The position numbers were made by a program, and so were the translations under genes. From NCBI RefSeq assembly GCF_000355675.1, contig NC_020888.1:655001-719000 (forward strand): a DNA stretch of 64,000 nt, written 5' to 3'. Below the pieces are notes generated by a model. The model had not been told where the DNA came from and did not search any database. It saw nothing but the letters and a program-made list of their open reading frames with translations. Position 1 is the stretch's first letter. Each line of letters begins with the position of its first letter. The DNA is from Thalassolituus oleivorans MIL-1. Its GTDB lineage: Bacteria > Pseudomonadota > Gammaproteobacteria > Pseudomonadales > Oceanobacteraceae. Positions 9,058 to 18,404 of this stretch are shown piece after piece.

Positions 9058-9909
9058 ATGGAACGAGTTTACCGTTTAACAATATCGTGTCCCGATCGGG
9101 TCGGTATAGTAGCCAAAGTCGGTCAGTTTTTCTCCGCACATGGCGGTTGGATAGTGGAAGCAAATCACTATTCAGACCCAGTGACTGGAAGGTTCTTTAT
9201 GCGGCACTGTATTCGCGCGGATTCTCTGCCGTTCGATCTTGATGTTTTGAAAGAGAACTTTGCGCCGATTGCTGAAGAGTTTGGAATGAGCTGGCAGGTC
9301 AGCGATTCGGGGGCGCCAAAGAAAGTAATTCTCATGGCAAGCAAACAGAGTCATTGCTTAGTTGATTTGTTGCACCGCTGGCATAGCAAAGAACTCAATT
9401 GCGATATTCCGTGCGTAATATCTAACCATGATGATTTACGTTCCTTAGTTGAGTGGCATGGAATTCCTTTCTTTCATGTGCCCGTAGATAAAGACAATAA
9501 AGCGGAACATTTTCGTCGGGTAAATGCCATTGTTGAAGAGCACGCAGCAGATACCATTGTACTTGCGCGCTACATGCAGATTATTCCCCCAGAGTTGTGC
9601 GTAAAATATGTTGGGCAGGTGATTAACATACATCACAGCTTTTTGCCGTCGTTTGTTGGCGCTAAGCCATACCACCAAGCGGCAGAACGTGGTGTTAAAT
9701 TAATCGGTGCGACGTGTCATTACGTGACGCAAGAGTTGGATGCTGGGCCTATTATTGATCAGGACGTTATTCGTATTAGCCATAACGATACTGTTGAAGA
9801 TATGGTGCGCTTGGGTAAAGACGTAGAGAAATCTGTATTGGCTCGCGGAGTGCGTAGTCACTTAGAAGATCGCGTTTTACTGCATGGTAATAAAACCATC
9901 GTATTTTAA
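9058..9909 (+). CDS. purU: Formyltetrahydrofolate deformylase
   Basis: 283 residues. An N-terminal ACT domain (YRLTISCPDRVGIVAKVG) is followed by a formyltransferase-fold hydrolase domain with the catalytic Asn-His-Asp set seen in INIHHSFLPSF and in TQELDAGPIIDQD. The enzyme hydrolyses 10-formyl-tetrahydrofolate to formate and tetrahydrofolate, feeding PurT and balancing one-carbon pools. I prefer the ATG at 9058 because GGATGG lies just upstream; an in-frame ATG at 9052 is possible. The gene stands alone and ends at a terminator. Confidence 0.95.
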   Translation: MERVYRLTISCPDRVGIVAKVGQFFSAHGGWIVEANHYSDPVTGRFFMRHCIRADSLPFDLDVLKENFAPIAEEFGMSWQVSDSGAPKKVILMASKQSHCLVDLLHRWHSKELNCDIPCVISNHDDLRSLVEWHGIPFFHVPVDKDNKAEHFRRVNAIVEEHAADTIVLARYMQIIPPELCVKYVGQVINIHHSFLPSFVGAKPYHQAAERGVKLIGATCHYVTQELDAGPIIDQDVIRISHNDTVEDMVRLGKDVEKSVLARGVRSHLEDRVLLHGNKTIVF

Positions 9910-9920
9910 TCAGACTTTAT

Positions 9921-9960
9921 TTTGCATAAAAAACCGGCAATTGCCGGTTTTTTTATGCAA
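9921..9960. terminator. Rho-independent terminator after purU
   Basis: A long inverted repeat, core accggc-aatt-gccggt (9933-9948), is extended by A6/T7 and by ttgcat/atgcaa arms. T-tracts on both sides suit both convergent genes. Confidence 0.9.
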
Positions 9961-9988
9961 AAATTAAGGTCAAGTTTGACCTTAATTT
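9961..9988. repeat. Perfect 13-bp inverted repeat with 2-base spacer
   Basis: aaattaaggtcaa (9961-9973), gt, ttgaccttaattt (9976-9988). It directly abuts the purU terminator and ends seven bases before the thiolase stop. It may be a second terminator stem for the thiolase transcript or a protein-binding palindrome; there is no run of T on the thiolase side. Confidence 0.8.
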
Positions 9989-9994
9989 AACGTC

Positions 9995-11182
9995 TTATAG
10001 CATTTCAATCGCGACCGCTGTTGCTTCGCCGCCACCGATACACAAAGCTGCTACGCCTTTTGTACCACCGGTGTTTTTCAATGCATTCATTAACGTCACG
10101 ATCAAGCGTGAGCCGGTTGAGCCAACAGGATGGCCTTGAGCACATGCACCACCGTAGATGTTCACTTTTTCGGCATCCAGGCCCAAAGCATCAATCGGCA
10201 TCATGGCAACCATAGCAAATGCCTCGTTGATTTCATAAAGGTCAACTTCTTGGCTATTCCAGCCAGCTTTAGCCAGTACCGTTTCAATCGCGCCACAAGG
10301 AGCGATCGTGAACTCCGATGGGTGCTGTGATTGAGTGGCATGAGCCACGATGCGAGCAATAGGCTTAACCCCTTTTGCTTGGGCAACCGATTCGCGCATC
10401 AATAATAGAGCAGAAGCGCCATCAGAAATGGAAGAAGCGTTCGCTGCGGTGATCGTTCCGTCTTTACGGAAGGCAGGACGTAAGCTTGGAATTTTTTCGA
10501 TGTTCGCGTTAAACGGCTGCTCGTCTTGACTAACGACTGTCTCACCTTTACGAGTTGTAACCGTTACAGAAACGATTTCAGCAGCGTTCAAGCCAGCCTC
10601 GATTGCAGATTTAGCACGGGTTAGTGAACGGATAGCGTAATCATCCATTTGCTCGCGCGTGTAGCCTTTACTATCAGCAGTTTCTTGAGCGAATGCTCCC
10701 ATTAGCTTGCCGGTTTCAGCATCTTCAAGGCCATCTAGGAACATGTGGTCTTTAGCTTGATCGCCATGACCCATGCGATAACCATTGCGTGCGTTCTCTA
10801 GAATGTAAGGTGCGTTAGACATAGATTCCATGCCGCCAGCGACAGCAATATCAACGGAGCCAGCTTTAATGGCATCGTGGGCCATCATGGTTGCTTTCAT
10901 GCCCGAACCGCAGAGTTTGTTAACTGTGGTTGCGCCAGTCGCATCTGGTAATCCGGCTTTACGCATAGCTTGGCGTGCAGGACCTTGTTTTAGGCCTGCA
11001 GGTAGTACGTTCCCCATAATCACTTCTTGCACGTCAGTCGGCTGAATACCGGCGCGCTTTACGGTTTCGGCAATGGCGATAGCGCCCAGATCGGTAGCGC
11101 TAACTGCGCTTAGGCTGCCTTGAAAGCCGCCCATGGGGGTGCGGGCACCAGCAACGATAACCACGGAATCCTGATTTGACAT
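9995..11182 (-). CDS. Acetyl-CoA C-acetyltransferase (thiolase)
   Basis: 395 residues from the ATG at 11182, which has GGAG seven bases upstream; an upstream in-frame codon at 11197 overlaps that ribosome site. Thiolase signatures are complete: nucleophilic Cys91 in NKLCGSGMKATMMAHDAI, INEAFAM, the His of GGACAQGHPVGSTGSR (about 351) and the second Cys in CIGGGEATA. The enzyme condenses or cleaves acetoacetyl-CoA, serving fatty-acid degradation or polyhydroxybutyrate supply (AtoB/PhaA type); the sequence does not separate these. No other beta-oxidation or PHB gene is adjacent. It is divergent from the lipase operon, with 281 bases between, containing no recognisable gene. Confidence 0.92.
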   Translation of the reverse strand: MSNQDSVVIVAGARTPMGGFQGSLSAVSATDLGAIAIAETVKRAGIQPTDVQEVIMGNVLPAGLKQGPARQAMRKAGLPDATGATTVNKLCGSGMKATMMAHDAIKAGSVDIAVAGGMESMSNAPYILENARNGYRMGHGDQAKDHMFLDGLEDAETGKLMGAFAQETADSKGYTREQMDDYAIRSLTRAKSAIEAGLNAAEIVSVTVTTRKGETVVSQDEQPFNANIEKIPSLRPAFRKDGTITAANASSISDGASALLLMRESVAQAKGVKPIARIVAHATQSQHPSEFTIAPCGAIETVLAKAGWNSQEVDLYEINEAFAMVAMMPIDALGLDAEKVNIYGGACAQGHPVGSTGSRLIVTLMNALKNTGGTKGVAALCIGGGEATAVAIEML

Positions 11183-11463
11183 GAGAGTCTCCTGCAAACA
11201 CTGAGTAATAAACGGCGTTCATTCTAGTGGAAGGACTAGGTAAATCACAGTCCGAAAGCAGGTGTTCGGTTTGGCACCTTTGAATATCTCAACTATGTTT
11301 GATTACGATCAGATACAAAATGAGCTGTGCTTACGCAAGGAATCATACTTTCGAGTGATGAGGGTGCGTGTCTGCCAGATTATAGTCGGTAGCATGTCCG
11401 TATGTGGTGCTTCCACGTACATGATGTATACCAATAACCATAAAAACTCATACAGGTAGCAAT

Positions 11464-14454
11464 ATGGTGAAGAAGACTCTCCTCAGTCTGGCCGTTGCAG
11501 CAGCGACCGCGGGACTGGCCGGTTGTAATATTAGTAGCGTGGAAGGTGATAACAACAAGGTCGACCTTTCTCCAGTAACAGCCGGAAGCGCAGGATCAAC
11601 GCCAAGTAGCGTTGCCCCAATTTTTTCTGCAGGTAGTCGCAAGCTGCCTCTTAACATCGATTTGCTGTTTGCTGATGCATCGACTTCTGATGGTACGGCA
11701 AATACTGCAGATACAACGCCGCCAGTAACGACTGCCATCAATAAACTCGATGGTTTTTCTAATACCGCCGCTTTTTATGTCAATTTTAATGCTGCGTTAG
11801 CTCCTGAAAGCGTTATTGCTGGTCAGACCGTATTTTTGATCAAACTGAAAAATGCCCAAGACAACGCTGCGATTGATGCGTTAGATATCACCTCGATTAT
11901 CGCAAATGGCGGTGCATCTCCAGTGGCAGCAGATCAGCCAGTTGGTGGTACTGACTATGATGCGCGTTATGTGACACTTGATGGTGGCGCAACGCACGCA
12001 ATTCAGATTTTGCCGAAAACGCCTTTAGATCCAAAAACTAAGTACATCGTTGCGATGACGAATAGTATTACATCCGCGAGCGGTGAAGCAGTAACAGGAT
12101 CGGCGGAATACGAATTATTAAGTGGCTCTTTACAGTTACCGTCTTCTGCGTTGGCGCCTGTTCGTGCAGCGGTTCAAGGTTGGGAACAAATTGCGGGTGG
12201 CTTCCTTGCTGCGGCAACAAGCAATGCAGTTACTCAAGACGATGTGGTTTTGAGCTATGCCTTCACCACAGGCGGTACAGTTGATGTTCTTAATGCAATG
12301 GCGGCTCCTGCGACCTTCTTGGCAACACAGATCACGTCAGTCGATGCAGCGGAAGCTAAGATCACAGCGAGTGTTGTAGCGTCGGTTCTCGGTGGTGGTG
12401 GCGATCAAGCGACCGCAGATGCTACGGCATCAGGAACGTTAGATAGCATTGCTGGTTTGGTTGCAGTGTCAATAAACACCAAGGCTCCGGGCACTCTGCC
12501 AACAACTGATGGAGCAACAATCCGTCCTGTATTGAAAGCGACAGCGTCATTAGCACCGTTTTACTATCAAGGTTTGATCACGGCGATTGCCGATGGTCAA
12601 GGTGCCGGCATCGACTCTATTGTTGATCGCCCACAATCGCGTAGCTACGCACCGATTGTATCGGCGCCATCAACGCCGGTTGCTGTTCCATATGACACAT
12701 TATTGACGGCTCAGCTCACGCCAAAAGTTGCAGCGGCAATTGAAGCTCAAGTACGCGCAAACCCAGCATTGGATGGTGCGGATGAAACGACTATTCAGGC
12801 GGCTGTTGATGCGCAATTGGCTTCAGATCTTACCTCGACAGTTGCTGCACAAGTGGCGGCGTTGTCCTCTCACGGTAATATCTTCCAAGGCGCTCTAGAG
12901 ATTCCATCGTATTTAGCCGATTCCGAAGCCGGTGTTGCTGATGCTAGCTTAGGTAGTTGGACGGGTAGCAATGATGCTGCAGTTGCTTTGGGGCTTACAG
13001 GTGCTCCGGAAGATGTTAACGGTTCTTTCAACGTTACCTATCGCTTCCCGTTTGCGGATAAAGTGGGCGACTCTGTAATTCCGGTTATGGTCACTATGCC
13101 TGATGCTAGCTGTGATCCAGACGGCGCAGGTCCAGCCTCTGGTAAGCCTGCTGAAGGTTGGCCGGTTGTGATTTACCAGCACGGTATTACAGTTGATCGC
13201 ACAGCTGGCGTATTAGTGGGTAATGCGTTGGCTGGCCAATGTATTGCTATGGTCGCGATCGACCATGTTATGCACGGTGTTGCTCCACTCAATAATGAAG
13301 GCGAAGCGAACTCTCTACGTCTATTTAACGTAGAGCAAGTTGCAGCAGCTGACGTGTCAACCAATAGCCCGTTTGCCGCAGCTCGTGCTGGTTGGGTTAC
13401 TGCCGTTGGTGCAGAAAATGCTCCTGAATTGGCAGCACTAAAAGAACGTCACAATAACGTGGCAAAAGCTGCCGATAGTTCGAATATTGCGATGGTCTTT
13501 AACGGTGCTTTAGACGCTAATAGTGATCCAGTAACAGCGGATTCTGTTGGGTCTTCTGGCGAGCTATACATTAACTTGCAGAACTTCTCGCGTTTGCGTG
13601 ATGGTATGCGTCAAACCGTTCTCGACATGATGAACCTGAACGCATCGATTGGTGATATGGATGTTAATGCTGATGGCACTGCAGATGATTTAGATCCGGA
13701 AAACGTCTACTTTATCGGCCATTCACTGGGTGGGATCATAGGTACGACCTTCTTAGCCGTAAATAATGATACTTCGGTGCAAGCATACAACTCAGATTTA
13801 CCACTTGTTAAAGCAGCTGCTTTAGGTAACCCAGGTGGTGGTGTTGTTAAGTTACTTGAAAACTCGCCAACGATTGGTGCACGAGTATTAGGTGGTTTGG
13901 CTGCTGCTGGTATTAATCAGGGTTCTACGAGCATTGAGTCTTTCTTTAGTGTTTTACAAGCTATGGTTGACTCCGCTGACCCAATTAACTTTGCATCGAA
14001 TCTTGAGACTCTGCCTGTACTCGTATACGAAGATGTGGGTGTAGCAGGTGATGCTGATGAATTATCTGATCAGGTGGTTCCTAACAATGCGCTAACTCCA
14101 GTCTTAGATACATCTAAATCGTATCTAGCCGGTACAGATCCACTAGTAACAGAAATGGGGATTACGACCTTTGTAACGCAGGAAACTGCTGTAGAGGGAG
14201 GAGCAATTTCAGCTGATCCTAAGTACTACTTCCCGAATGCATCGAATGACTCGATTGTACGTGCAAACGTTCGCATCGCTAAGGGTACGCACAGCACTTT
14301 CTCTTCTGCTGATCCGCAGGATGTATTTGCTGAAACCTTCCAACAAATTATTACTTTCTTTGATCCGTATGGAGCGACCCAGCTTACTGGCTTGCCTGGC
14401 GATCAGAAAGGGTTTGTTGTTGAAGACATATCTGTTCTCGAAACATCTAACTAA
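11464..14454 (+). CDS. VolA/Pla-1-type lipoprotein lipase
   Basis: 996 residues. The N-terminus is a lipoprotein signal with lipobox LAGC. Regions across the protein, including INKLDGFSNTAAFYVNF near residue 97 and PVVIYQHGITVDR in the middle, are typical of the VolA/Pla-1 extracellular lipase family. The GXSXG nucleophile elbow is GHSLGG with Ser at about residue 754, and a lipoprotein anchor suggests exposure at the cell surface. VolA of Vibrio cholerae is a surface lysophospholipase that releases fatty acids for import. A lipid-scavenging role fits the DUF1302 and DUF1329 genes that follow at 20 and 35 bases. Low-complexity Ala/Thr-rich stretches occupy the first half. Substrate is not predictable. 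Confidence 0.85.
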   Translation: MVKKTLLSLAVAAATAGLAGCNISSVEGDNNKVDLSPVTAGSAGSTPSSVAPIFSAGSRKLPLNIDLLFADASTSDGTANTADTTPPVTTAINKLDGFSNTAAFYVNFNAALAPESVIAGQTVFLIKLKNAQDNAAIDALDITSIIANGGASPVAADQPVGGTDYDARYVTLDGGATHAIQILPKTPLDPKTKYIVAMTNSITSASGEAVTGSAEYELLSGSLQLPSSALAPVRAAVQGWEQIAGGFLAAATSNAVTQDDVVLSYAFTTGGTVDVLNAMAAPATFLATQITSVDAAEAKITASVVASVLGGGGDQATADATASGTLDSIAGLVAVSINTKAPGTLPTTDGATIRPVLKATASLAPFYYQGLITAIADGQGAGIDSIVDRPQSRSYAPIVSAPSTPVAVPYDTLLTAQLTPKVAAAIEAQVRANPALDGADETTIQAAVDAQLASDLTSTVAAQVAALSSHGNIFQGALEIPSYLADSEAGVADASLGSWTGSNDAAVALGLTGAPEDVNGSFNVTYRFPFADKVGDSVIPVMVTMPDASCDPDGAGPASGKPAEGWPVVIYQHGITVDRTAGVLVGNALAGQCIAMVAIDHVMHGVAPLNNEGEANSLRLFNVEQVAAADVSTNSPFAAARAGWVTAVGAENAPELAALKERHNNVAKAADSSNIAMVFNGALDANSDPVTADSVGSSGELYINLQNFSRLRDGMRQTVLDMMNLNASIGDMDVNADGTADDLDPENVYFIGHSLGGIIGTTFLAVNNDTSVQAYNSDLPLVKAAALGNPGGGVVKLLENSPTIGARVLGGLAAAGINQGSTSIESFFSVLQAMVDSADPINFASNLETLPVLVYEDVGVAGDADELSDQVVPNNALTPVLDTSKSYLAGTDPLVTEMGITTFVTQETAVEGGAISADPKYYFPNASNDSIVRANVRIAKGTHSTFSSADPQDVFAETFQQIITFFDPYGATQLTGLPGDQKGFVVEDISVLETSN

Positions 14455-14474
14455 GCCTTGCGGAGTATAAAAAG

Positions 14475-16388
14475 ATGACAAGCAAAGCTATGTATAAAGT
14501 ATTTAAGAAAGCCCCATTAGCACTGGCATTGACCAGCGCAATGGGCGCCGCTCATGCGGTTGAATTTAACTTTGGTGATTTCAGCGCCCAGCTTGATAAC
14601 ACCATCAGTTATGGTATTGCGTGGCGTGTAGAAGATCGCGATAAAGATCAGATCATGCCAGCCAATGGCAGTGATTTTGGTTTTACTGGTCAAGGTTCTT
14701 CGTACAACTATGACGATGGTACGTTGAACTACAGTCAGGGCGATGTTTATACCCACGTTTTGAAGTTCTCATCAGACCTTGAGTTGAACTACAAAAACTA
14801 CGGTGGTTTCTTCCGTGGTCGTGCTTATTACGATGCCGCCTTGATGGATCAGGATACCGATTTCAAACCATTAAACGAAGCAACCGAAAACGCTGCAGGT
14901 AAAGGCGCTGAGTTATTGGATGCTTATGTGTGGGCTGATTACGACCTTGGTGATACTCCAGTGACCTTTCGATTAGGTCGTCAGGTATTGAGCTGGGGTG
15001 AAAGTACCTTTATTCAGGGTGGTATTAACAGTATCAACCCAGTGGATGCGTCGGCTTTCCGTAAGCCTGGTGCTGAAGTTAAAGAAGGTTTATTACCCGT
15101 TAGTATGGCCTATACCTCTATTGGTATTACCAGCGACGTAACGTTAGAAGCCTTTTATCAACTTGAGTGGGAAAAGACTCGTACTGACCCGTGCGGTACT
15201 TTCTTCTCTACCGTTGATTTCGTTGCGGACGGATGTGGTCCAGTTATTTTGGGGGGGGAAGCTGACGAGCGCGATATGTTAGCGTTCCGCCAAGCCGAGA
15301 TTGATGCGGGTGTGCCTTTATCATCTCGTGTATCACCAGTAACTGAGCGCTTACCTGATGATCAACCGAAAGATTCTGGTCAGTTTGGTGCTGCTTTACG
15401 TTGGTACTCCGAAGCGCTGGGTGACACTGAATTCGGTTTGTATTACATGAATATTCATAGTCGCGTGCCATATATCAATGGTGCCGTAACAAACTATGAC
15501 TCTACAGGAACGGTAACCGGTACCAAAGGTGCGCAGGTTAATGCCAACGCTACATACGACACGTATCGTCCCTTGTATCAAATTGCTTACCCGGAAGACA
15601 TCCAGATTATGGGTGTGAGTTTTGCGCGTAGTACTGAAAGCGGTATGTCTATCGGTGGTGAAATTAGCTACAAGCCGGATGCGCCACTGCAGTGGAACGC
15701 TTTCGAGTTGATCGTATCTGGTAACGGCGCTCCATATAGCCGTTTGTATCAGCAGCGAGCTGAAGAAGGCGGATCTGCATCTGATCTTTACGGCGAAATT
15801 GCTAAAGGTTACGACGAGTTTGATATTTGGCAGGCTCAAACCACCATTATTAAATTCTTCGACAATGCCTTCGGTGCAGACCGTATTGCTTTGGTTGCCG
15901 AATTTGGCTTGAACTTTATTCCTGATTTACCGGATACCGATGATGCTCGTTATGGTCGTTCTGGTGCTTATGGTATCGGTAATAACGATGGTGTTTGGGA
16001 TCTAGCTGGAAGTACCAACTTCTGTACCGCTGAAACTTTTGGTGGAGCAGCTAACTCAGGTAAGAACGTTCAAAGCAGTAACTGTACTGATGATGGTTAT
16101 GTGACCAAGCTATCCGGTGGTATCCGTTTGCGTGGTGGTATGGACTTCAACAACGCATTTGCTGGCGTCAACATGTCTCCGAATATGTCGGTTGCCTTTG
16201 ATAAAGGTAATGGTCCAGAACCCGGTTCTCAGTTTATTGATGATCGTTTGACTGTTGGCTTAGGTGTGTCGTTCGTGTACCTAAACCAAACGTCTGTTGA
16301 TGTGTCTTACACCAATTTCTCTGGTGGTAAGTACAACCAACTTAAAGACCGCGACAACATTAGTCTGTCAGCTAAATATTCATTCTGA
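14475..16388 (+). CDS. DUF1302 family outer-membrane protein
   Basis: 637 residues with a signal peptide (cleavage likely after AHA near residue 28) and the DUF1302 beginning FNFGDFSAQLDNTISYGIAW. The body is rich in alternating beta-strand sequence, and the chain ends SLSAKYSF, with a terminal Phe as in outer-membrane beta barrels. Motif RLGRQVLSWGEST is typical of the family. DUF1302 proteins are found beside DUF1329 proteins in hydrocarbon, steroid and aromatic degraders and are thought to help move hydrophobic compounds across the outer membrane; function is not proven. GGAG lies ten bases before the ATG. It is the middle gene of the lipase operon. Confidence 0.88.
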   Translation: MTSKAMYKVFKKAPLALALTSAMGAAHAVEFNFGDFSAQLDNTISYGIAWRVEDRDKDQIMPANGSDFGFTGQGSSYNYDDGTLNYSQGDVYTHVLKFSSDLELNYKNYGGFFRGRAYYDAALMDQDTDFKPLNEATENAAGKGAELLDAYVWADYDLGDTPVTFRLGRQVLSWGESTFIQGGINSINPVDASAFRKPGAEVKEGLLPVSMAYTSIGITSDVTLEAFYQLEWEKTRTDPCGTFFSTVDFVADGCGPVILGGEADERDMLAFRQAEIDAGVPLSSRVSPVTERLPDDQPKDSGQFGAALRWYSEALGDTEFGLYYMNIHSRVPYINGAVTNYDSTGTVTGTKGAQVNANATYDTYRPLYQIAYPEDIQIMGVSFARSTESGMSIGGEISYKPDAPLQWNAFELIVSGNGAPYSRLYQQRAEEGGSASDLYGEIAKGYDEFDIWQAQTTIIKFFDNAFGADRIALVAEFGLNFIPDLPDTDDARYGRSGAYGIGNNDGVWDLAGSTNFCTAETFGGAANSGKNVQSSNCTDDGYVTKLSGGIRLRGGMDFNNAFAGVNMSPNMSVAFDKGNGPEPGSQFIDDRLTVGLGVSFVYLNQTSVDVSYTNFSGGKYNQLKDRDNISLSAKYSF

Positions 16389-16423
16389 GTGTGTTGATCA
16401 GATTCGATTTACAGAGGTTTATT

Positions 16424-17788
16424 ATGTTTAAACAACAAGCAAAAATATGGGGCGGCGCTGTAGCGCTGTCTCTAATGATCACCGGTGCTAATGCAGGTGT
16501 TCCTGCGGAGCAAGCCGCAAAGCTAGGCGGTGATGAGTTCACCCCAATGGGTGCTATCAAAAAGGCAGAAGGTAATATTCCGGCATGGTTAGGTGGTGTA
16601 CCTGCTGGTAAAGGCGGATTGGACGCAAAGGGTAAAATTACTAACCCATTTCCTGAAGATAAGCCTAAGTTTGTAATTACCGCAGCAAACTATAAAGACT
16701 ATTCAGCGAATTTAAGTGATGGTCAAAAGGCGATGTTTGCTAAGTATCCAGATACTTACAGAATGCCAGTATATGAGACCCGTCGTACTGCAAGTTATCC
16801 TGAGACTATTTACGCAGCGACAAAGGCTAATGCCACGAACACTGTATTGTTGGATGATGGTAATGGCTTGAGCAACTTCGTCGAAGGCGCTCCTTTTCCA
16901 TTCCCTCAAAGCGGTGTTGAAGTGGTATGGAACCATATCACCCGTTATCGTGGTGGTAGTGTTGCCCGTGTAGTTGGTCAAGCTACTCCGCAAGTAAATG
17001 GTGATTTCACTGTTGTGCGCTTTCAAGATGAGTTCACGTTCCGCAACAAACTAACGGATTATGACCCTAATGTTGATGCCAACGTTCTGTTCTACTTTAA
17101 GCAAGATGTACTTTCACCGGCTCGTTTAGCGGGTAATGTACTATTGGTTCATGAAACTCTCGACCAAGTAAAAGAGCCTCGTAAAGCATGGGTTTATAAT
17201 GCTGGTCAGCGTCGTGTGCGACGCGCTCCTCAGGTTGCTTACGACGGTCCAGGAACGGCATCGGATGGTCTGCGTACTGCGGATAACCTCGATATGTTCA
17301 ACGGCTCTCCAGATCGCTACGACTGGAAGCTAGAAGGCAAAATGGAATTGTATATCCCATACAACTCTTACGCTTTGAAAGACAGTAAGTTGAAATATAG
17401 CGATATCGTAAAAGCAGGTCACATAAATCAGGACCTAACTCGCTATGAATTGCATCGTGTGTGGAAAGTGACCGCAACTCTAAAAGAAGGCAAGCGTCAT
17501 ATCTATGCTAAGCGCGTATTTTACTTCGATGAAGATACTTGGCAGGCCACAGAGATTGATCATTACGACGGTCGCGGTGCGTTATGGCGTGTGGCTGAGT
17601 CTCACAACGTGATGTACTACGATAAAAAGGTACCTTGGTATGCCGTTGAAACTTTGTATGAATTAACTTCTGGTCGTTACCTAGTGCTAGGGTTAGATAG
17701 CGAAGAAGATGGTGGCTATGAATATGGCTTTAAGCGTTCACAGGCAGATTACACGCCGGCAGCCTTGCGTCGTGAAGGTGTTCGCTAG
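16424..17788 (+). CDS. DUF1329 family periplasmic lipid-handling protein
   Basis: 454 residues from the ATG at 16424, with AGAGG upstream and a signal peptide ending ANA. The mature start VPAEQAAKLGGDEFTPMGA is characteristic of DUF1329, a family related in fold to LolA/LolB lipoprotein carriers. Such proteins sit in the periplasm or at the inner face of the outer membrane and accompany DUF1302 barrels and RND-type exporters. Here it is the last gene of a three-gene unit beginning with a surface lipase, suggesting handling of lipase products or of lipids delivered to the outer membrane. That link is inference from gene order. A strong terminator follows. Confidence 0.88.
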   Translation: MFKQQAKIWGGAVALSLMITGANAGVPAEQAAKLGGDEFTPMGAIKKAEGNIPAWLGGVPAGKGGLDAKGKITNPFPEDKPKFVITAANYKDYSANLSDGQKAMFAKYPDTYRMPVYETRRTASYPETIYAATKANATNTVLLDDGNGLSNFVEGAPFPFPQSGVEVVWNHITRYRGGSVARVVGQATPQVNGDFTVVRFQDEFTFRNKLTDYDPNVDANVLFYFKQDVLSPARLAGNVLLVHETLDQVKEPRKAWVYNAGQRRVRRAPQVAYDGPGTASDGLRTADNLDMFNGSPDRYDWKLEGKMELYIPYNSYALKDSKLKYSDIVKAGHINQDLTRYELHRVWKVTATLKEGKRHIYAKRVFYFDEDTWQATEIDHYDGRGALWRVAESHNVMYYDKKVPWYAVETLYELTSGRYLVLGLDSEEDGGYEYGFKRSQADYTPAALRREGVR

Positions 17789-17805
17789 CATTTTCTCGAT
17801 GAAAT

Positions 17806-17831
17806 AAAAAAGGGCCGAAAGGCCCTTTTTT
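17806..17831. terminator. Bidirectional rho-independent terminator
   Basis: Stem agggcc-gaaa-ggccct (17811-17826) with a GAAA tetraloop, flanked by A-rich and T-rich runs, between the convergent DUF1329 and porin-like genes. Confidence 0.92.
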
Positions 17832-17870
17832 ATTGGTGTGATCGCATTTAATTAGCAAATTAATACGCTA

Positions 17871-18371
17871 TTAAAAATTGATTACCGCACTGAGTTGCAT
17901 AACACTGGATGAATCTTTATTGAGATATTCAGCGCGAAGAGCAATACGCTCAGATGGATGTAGACCCATACCCGCGCCCATCAAAATACCATCGTCATCA
18001 CCGACGTCTAAACCTAGTCGAGCCAGTACCGAGACTTTCGGGCTGATTTCAGGTAAGCGTTTTTCACCGACTGCAGCGACCCAGATACCATTGATTTCAT
18101 TATTTTTGCCATCGAAAAATTCATCGGTTTGGCTGTAGCCAATCTCTAAGCTGGTGTCGATATCTGGCATCTCGTCGTTCAATTTATAGCCAAGGAATAA
18201 ACCGAAACCTGGAGCATCGACGCTACCATCGCCAAATGCAGAATCAACCATGTTATGGCTTATTGTACCGCCAATGTAGAGACGATTAGCTAGGTCAGAA
18301 GAGGTTTGCTCTTCGGCCATAACAAGAGAGCTGGCTGCTAAAGCGGTAACAAGTGCAAGGGTCTTTTTCAT
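17871..18371 (-). CDS. Small outer-membrane beta-barrel protein
   Basis: 166 residues. A signal peptide ends near VMAEEQ. The mature protein begins NRLYIGGTISHNMVD and ends QLSAVINF, with alternating hydrophobic strands and a C-terminal Phe, as in eight-stranded OmpA/OmpW-like or YfaZ-like barrels. Length fits eight strands and leaves no room for a periplasmic domain. It is a single gene downstream of srkA in the same orientation, with 33 bases between, so the two may be cotranscribed. Specific function cannot be told. Confidence 0.75.
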   Translation of the reverse strand: MKKTLALVTALAASSLVMAEEQTSSDLANRLYIGGTISHNMVDSAFGDGSVDAPGFGLFLGYKLNDEMPDIDTSLEIGYSQTDEFFDGKNNEINGIWVAAVGEKRLPEISPKVSVLARLGLDVGDDDGILMGAGMGLHPSERIALRAEYLNKDSSSVMQLSAVINF

Positions 18372-18404
18372 GATAAATCCTTATGTAATTGCTGAGGCTC
18401 TGTA

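Noticed and set aside
11262-11459. 65-codon frame in the thiolase-lipase gap
   Set aside because: No ribosome site, no recognisable sequence; it overlaps the likely promoter region.
15396-15839. 147-codon antisense frame inside the DUF1302 gene
   Set aside because: A shadow of a strongly supported gene; no ribosome site or family features.
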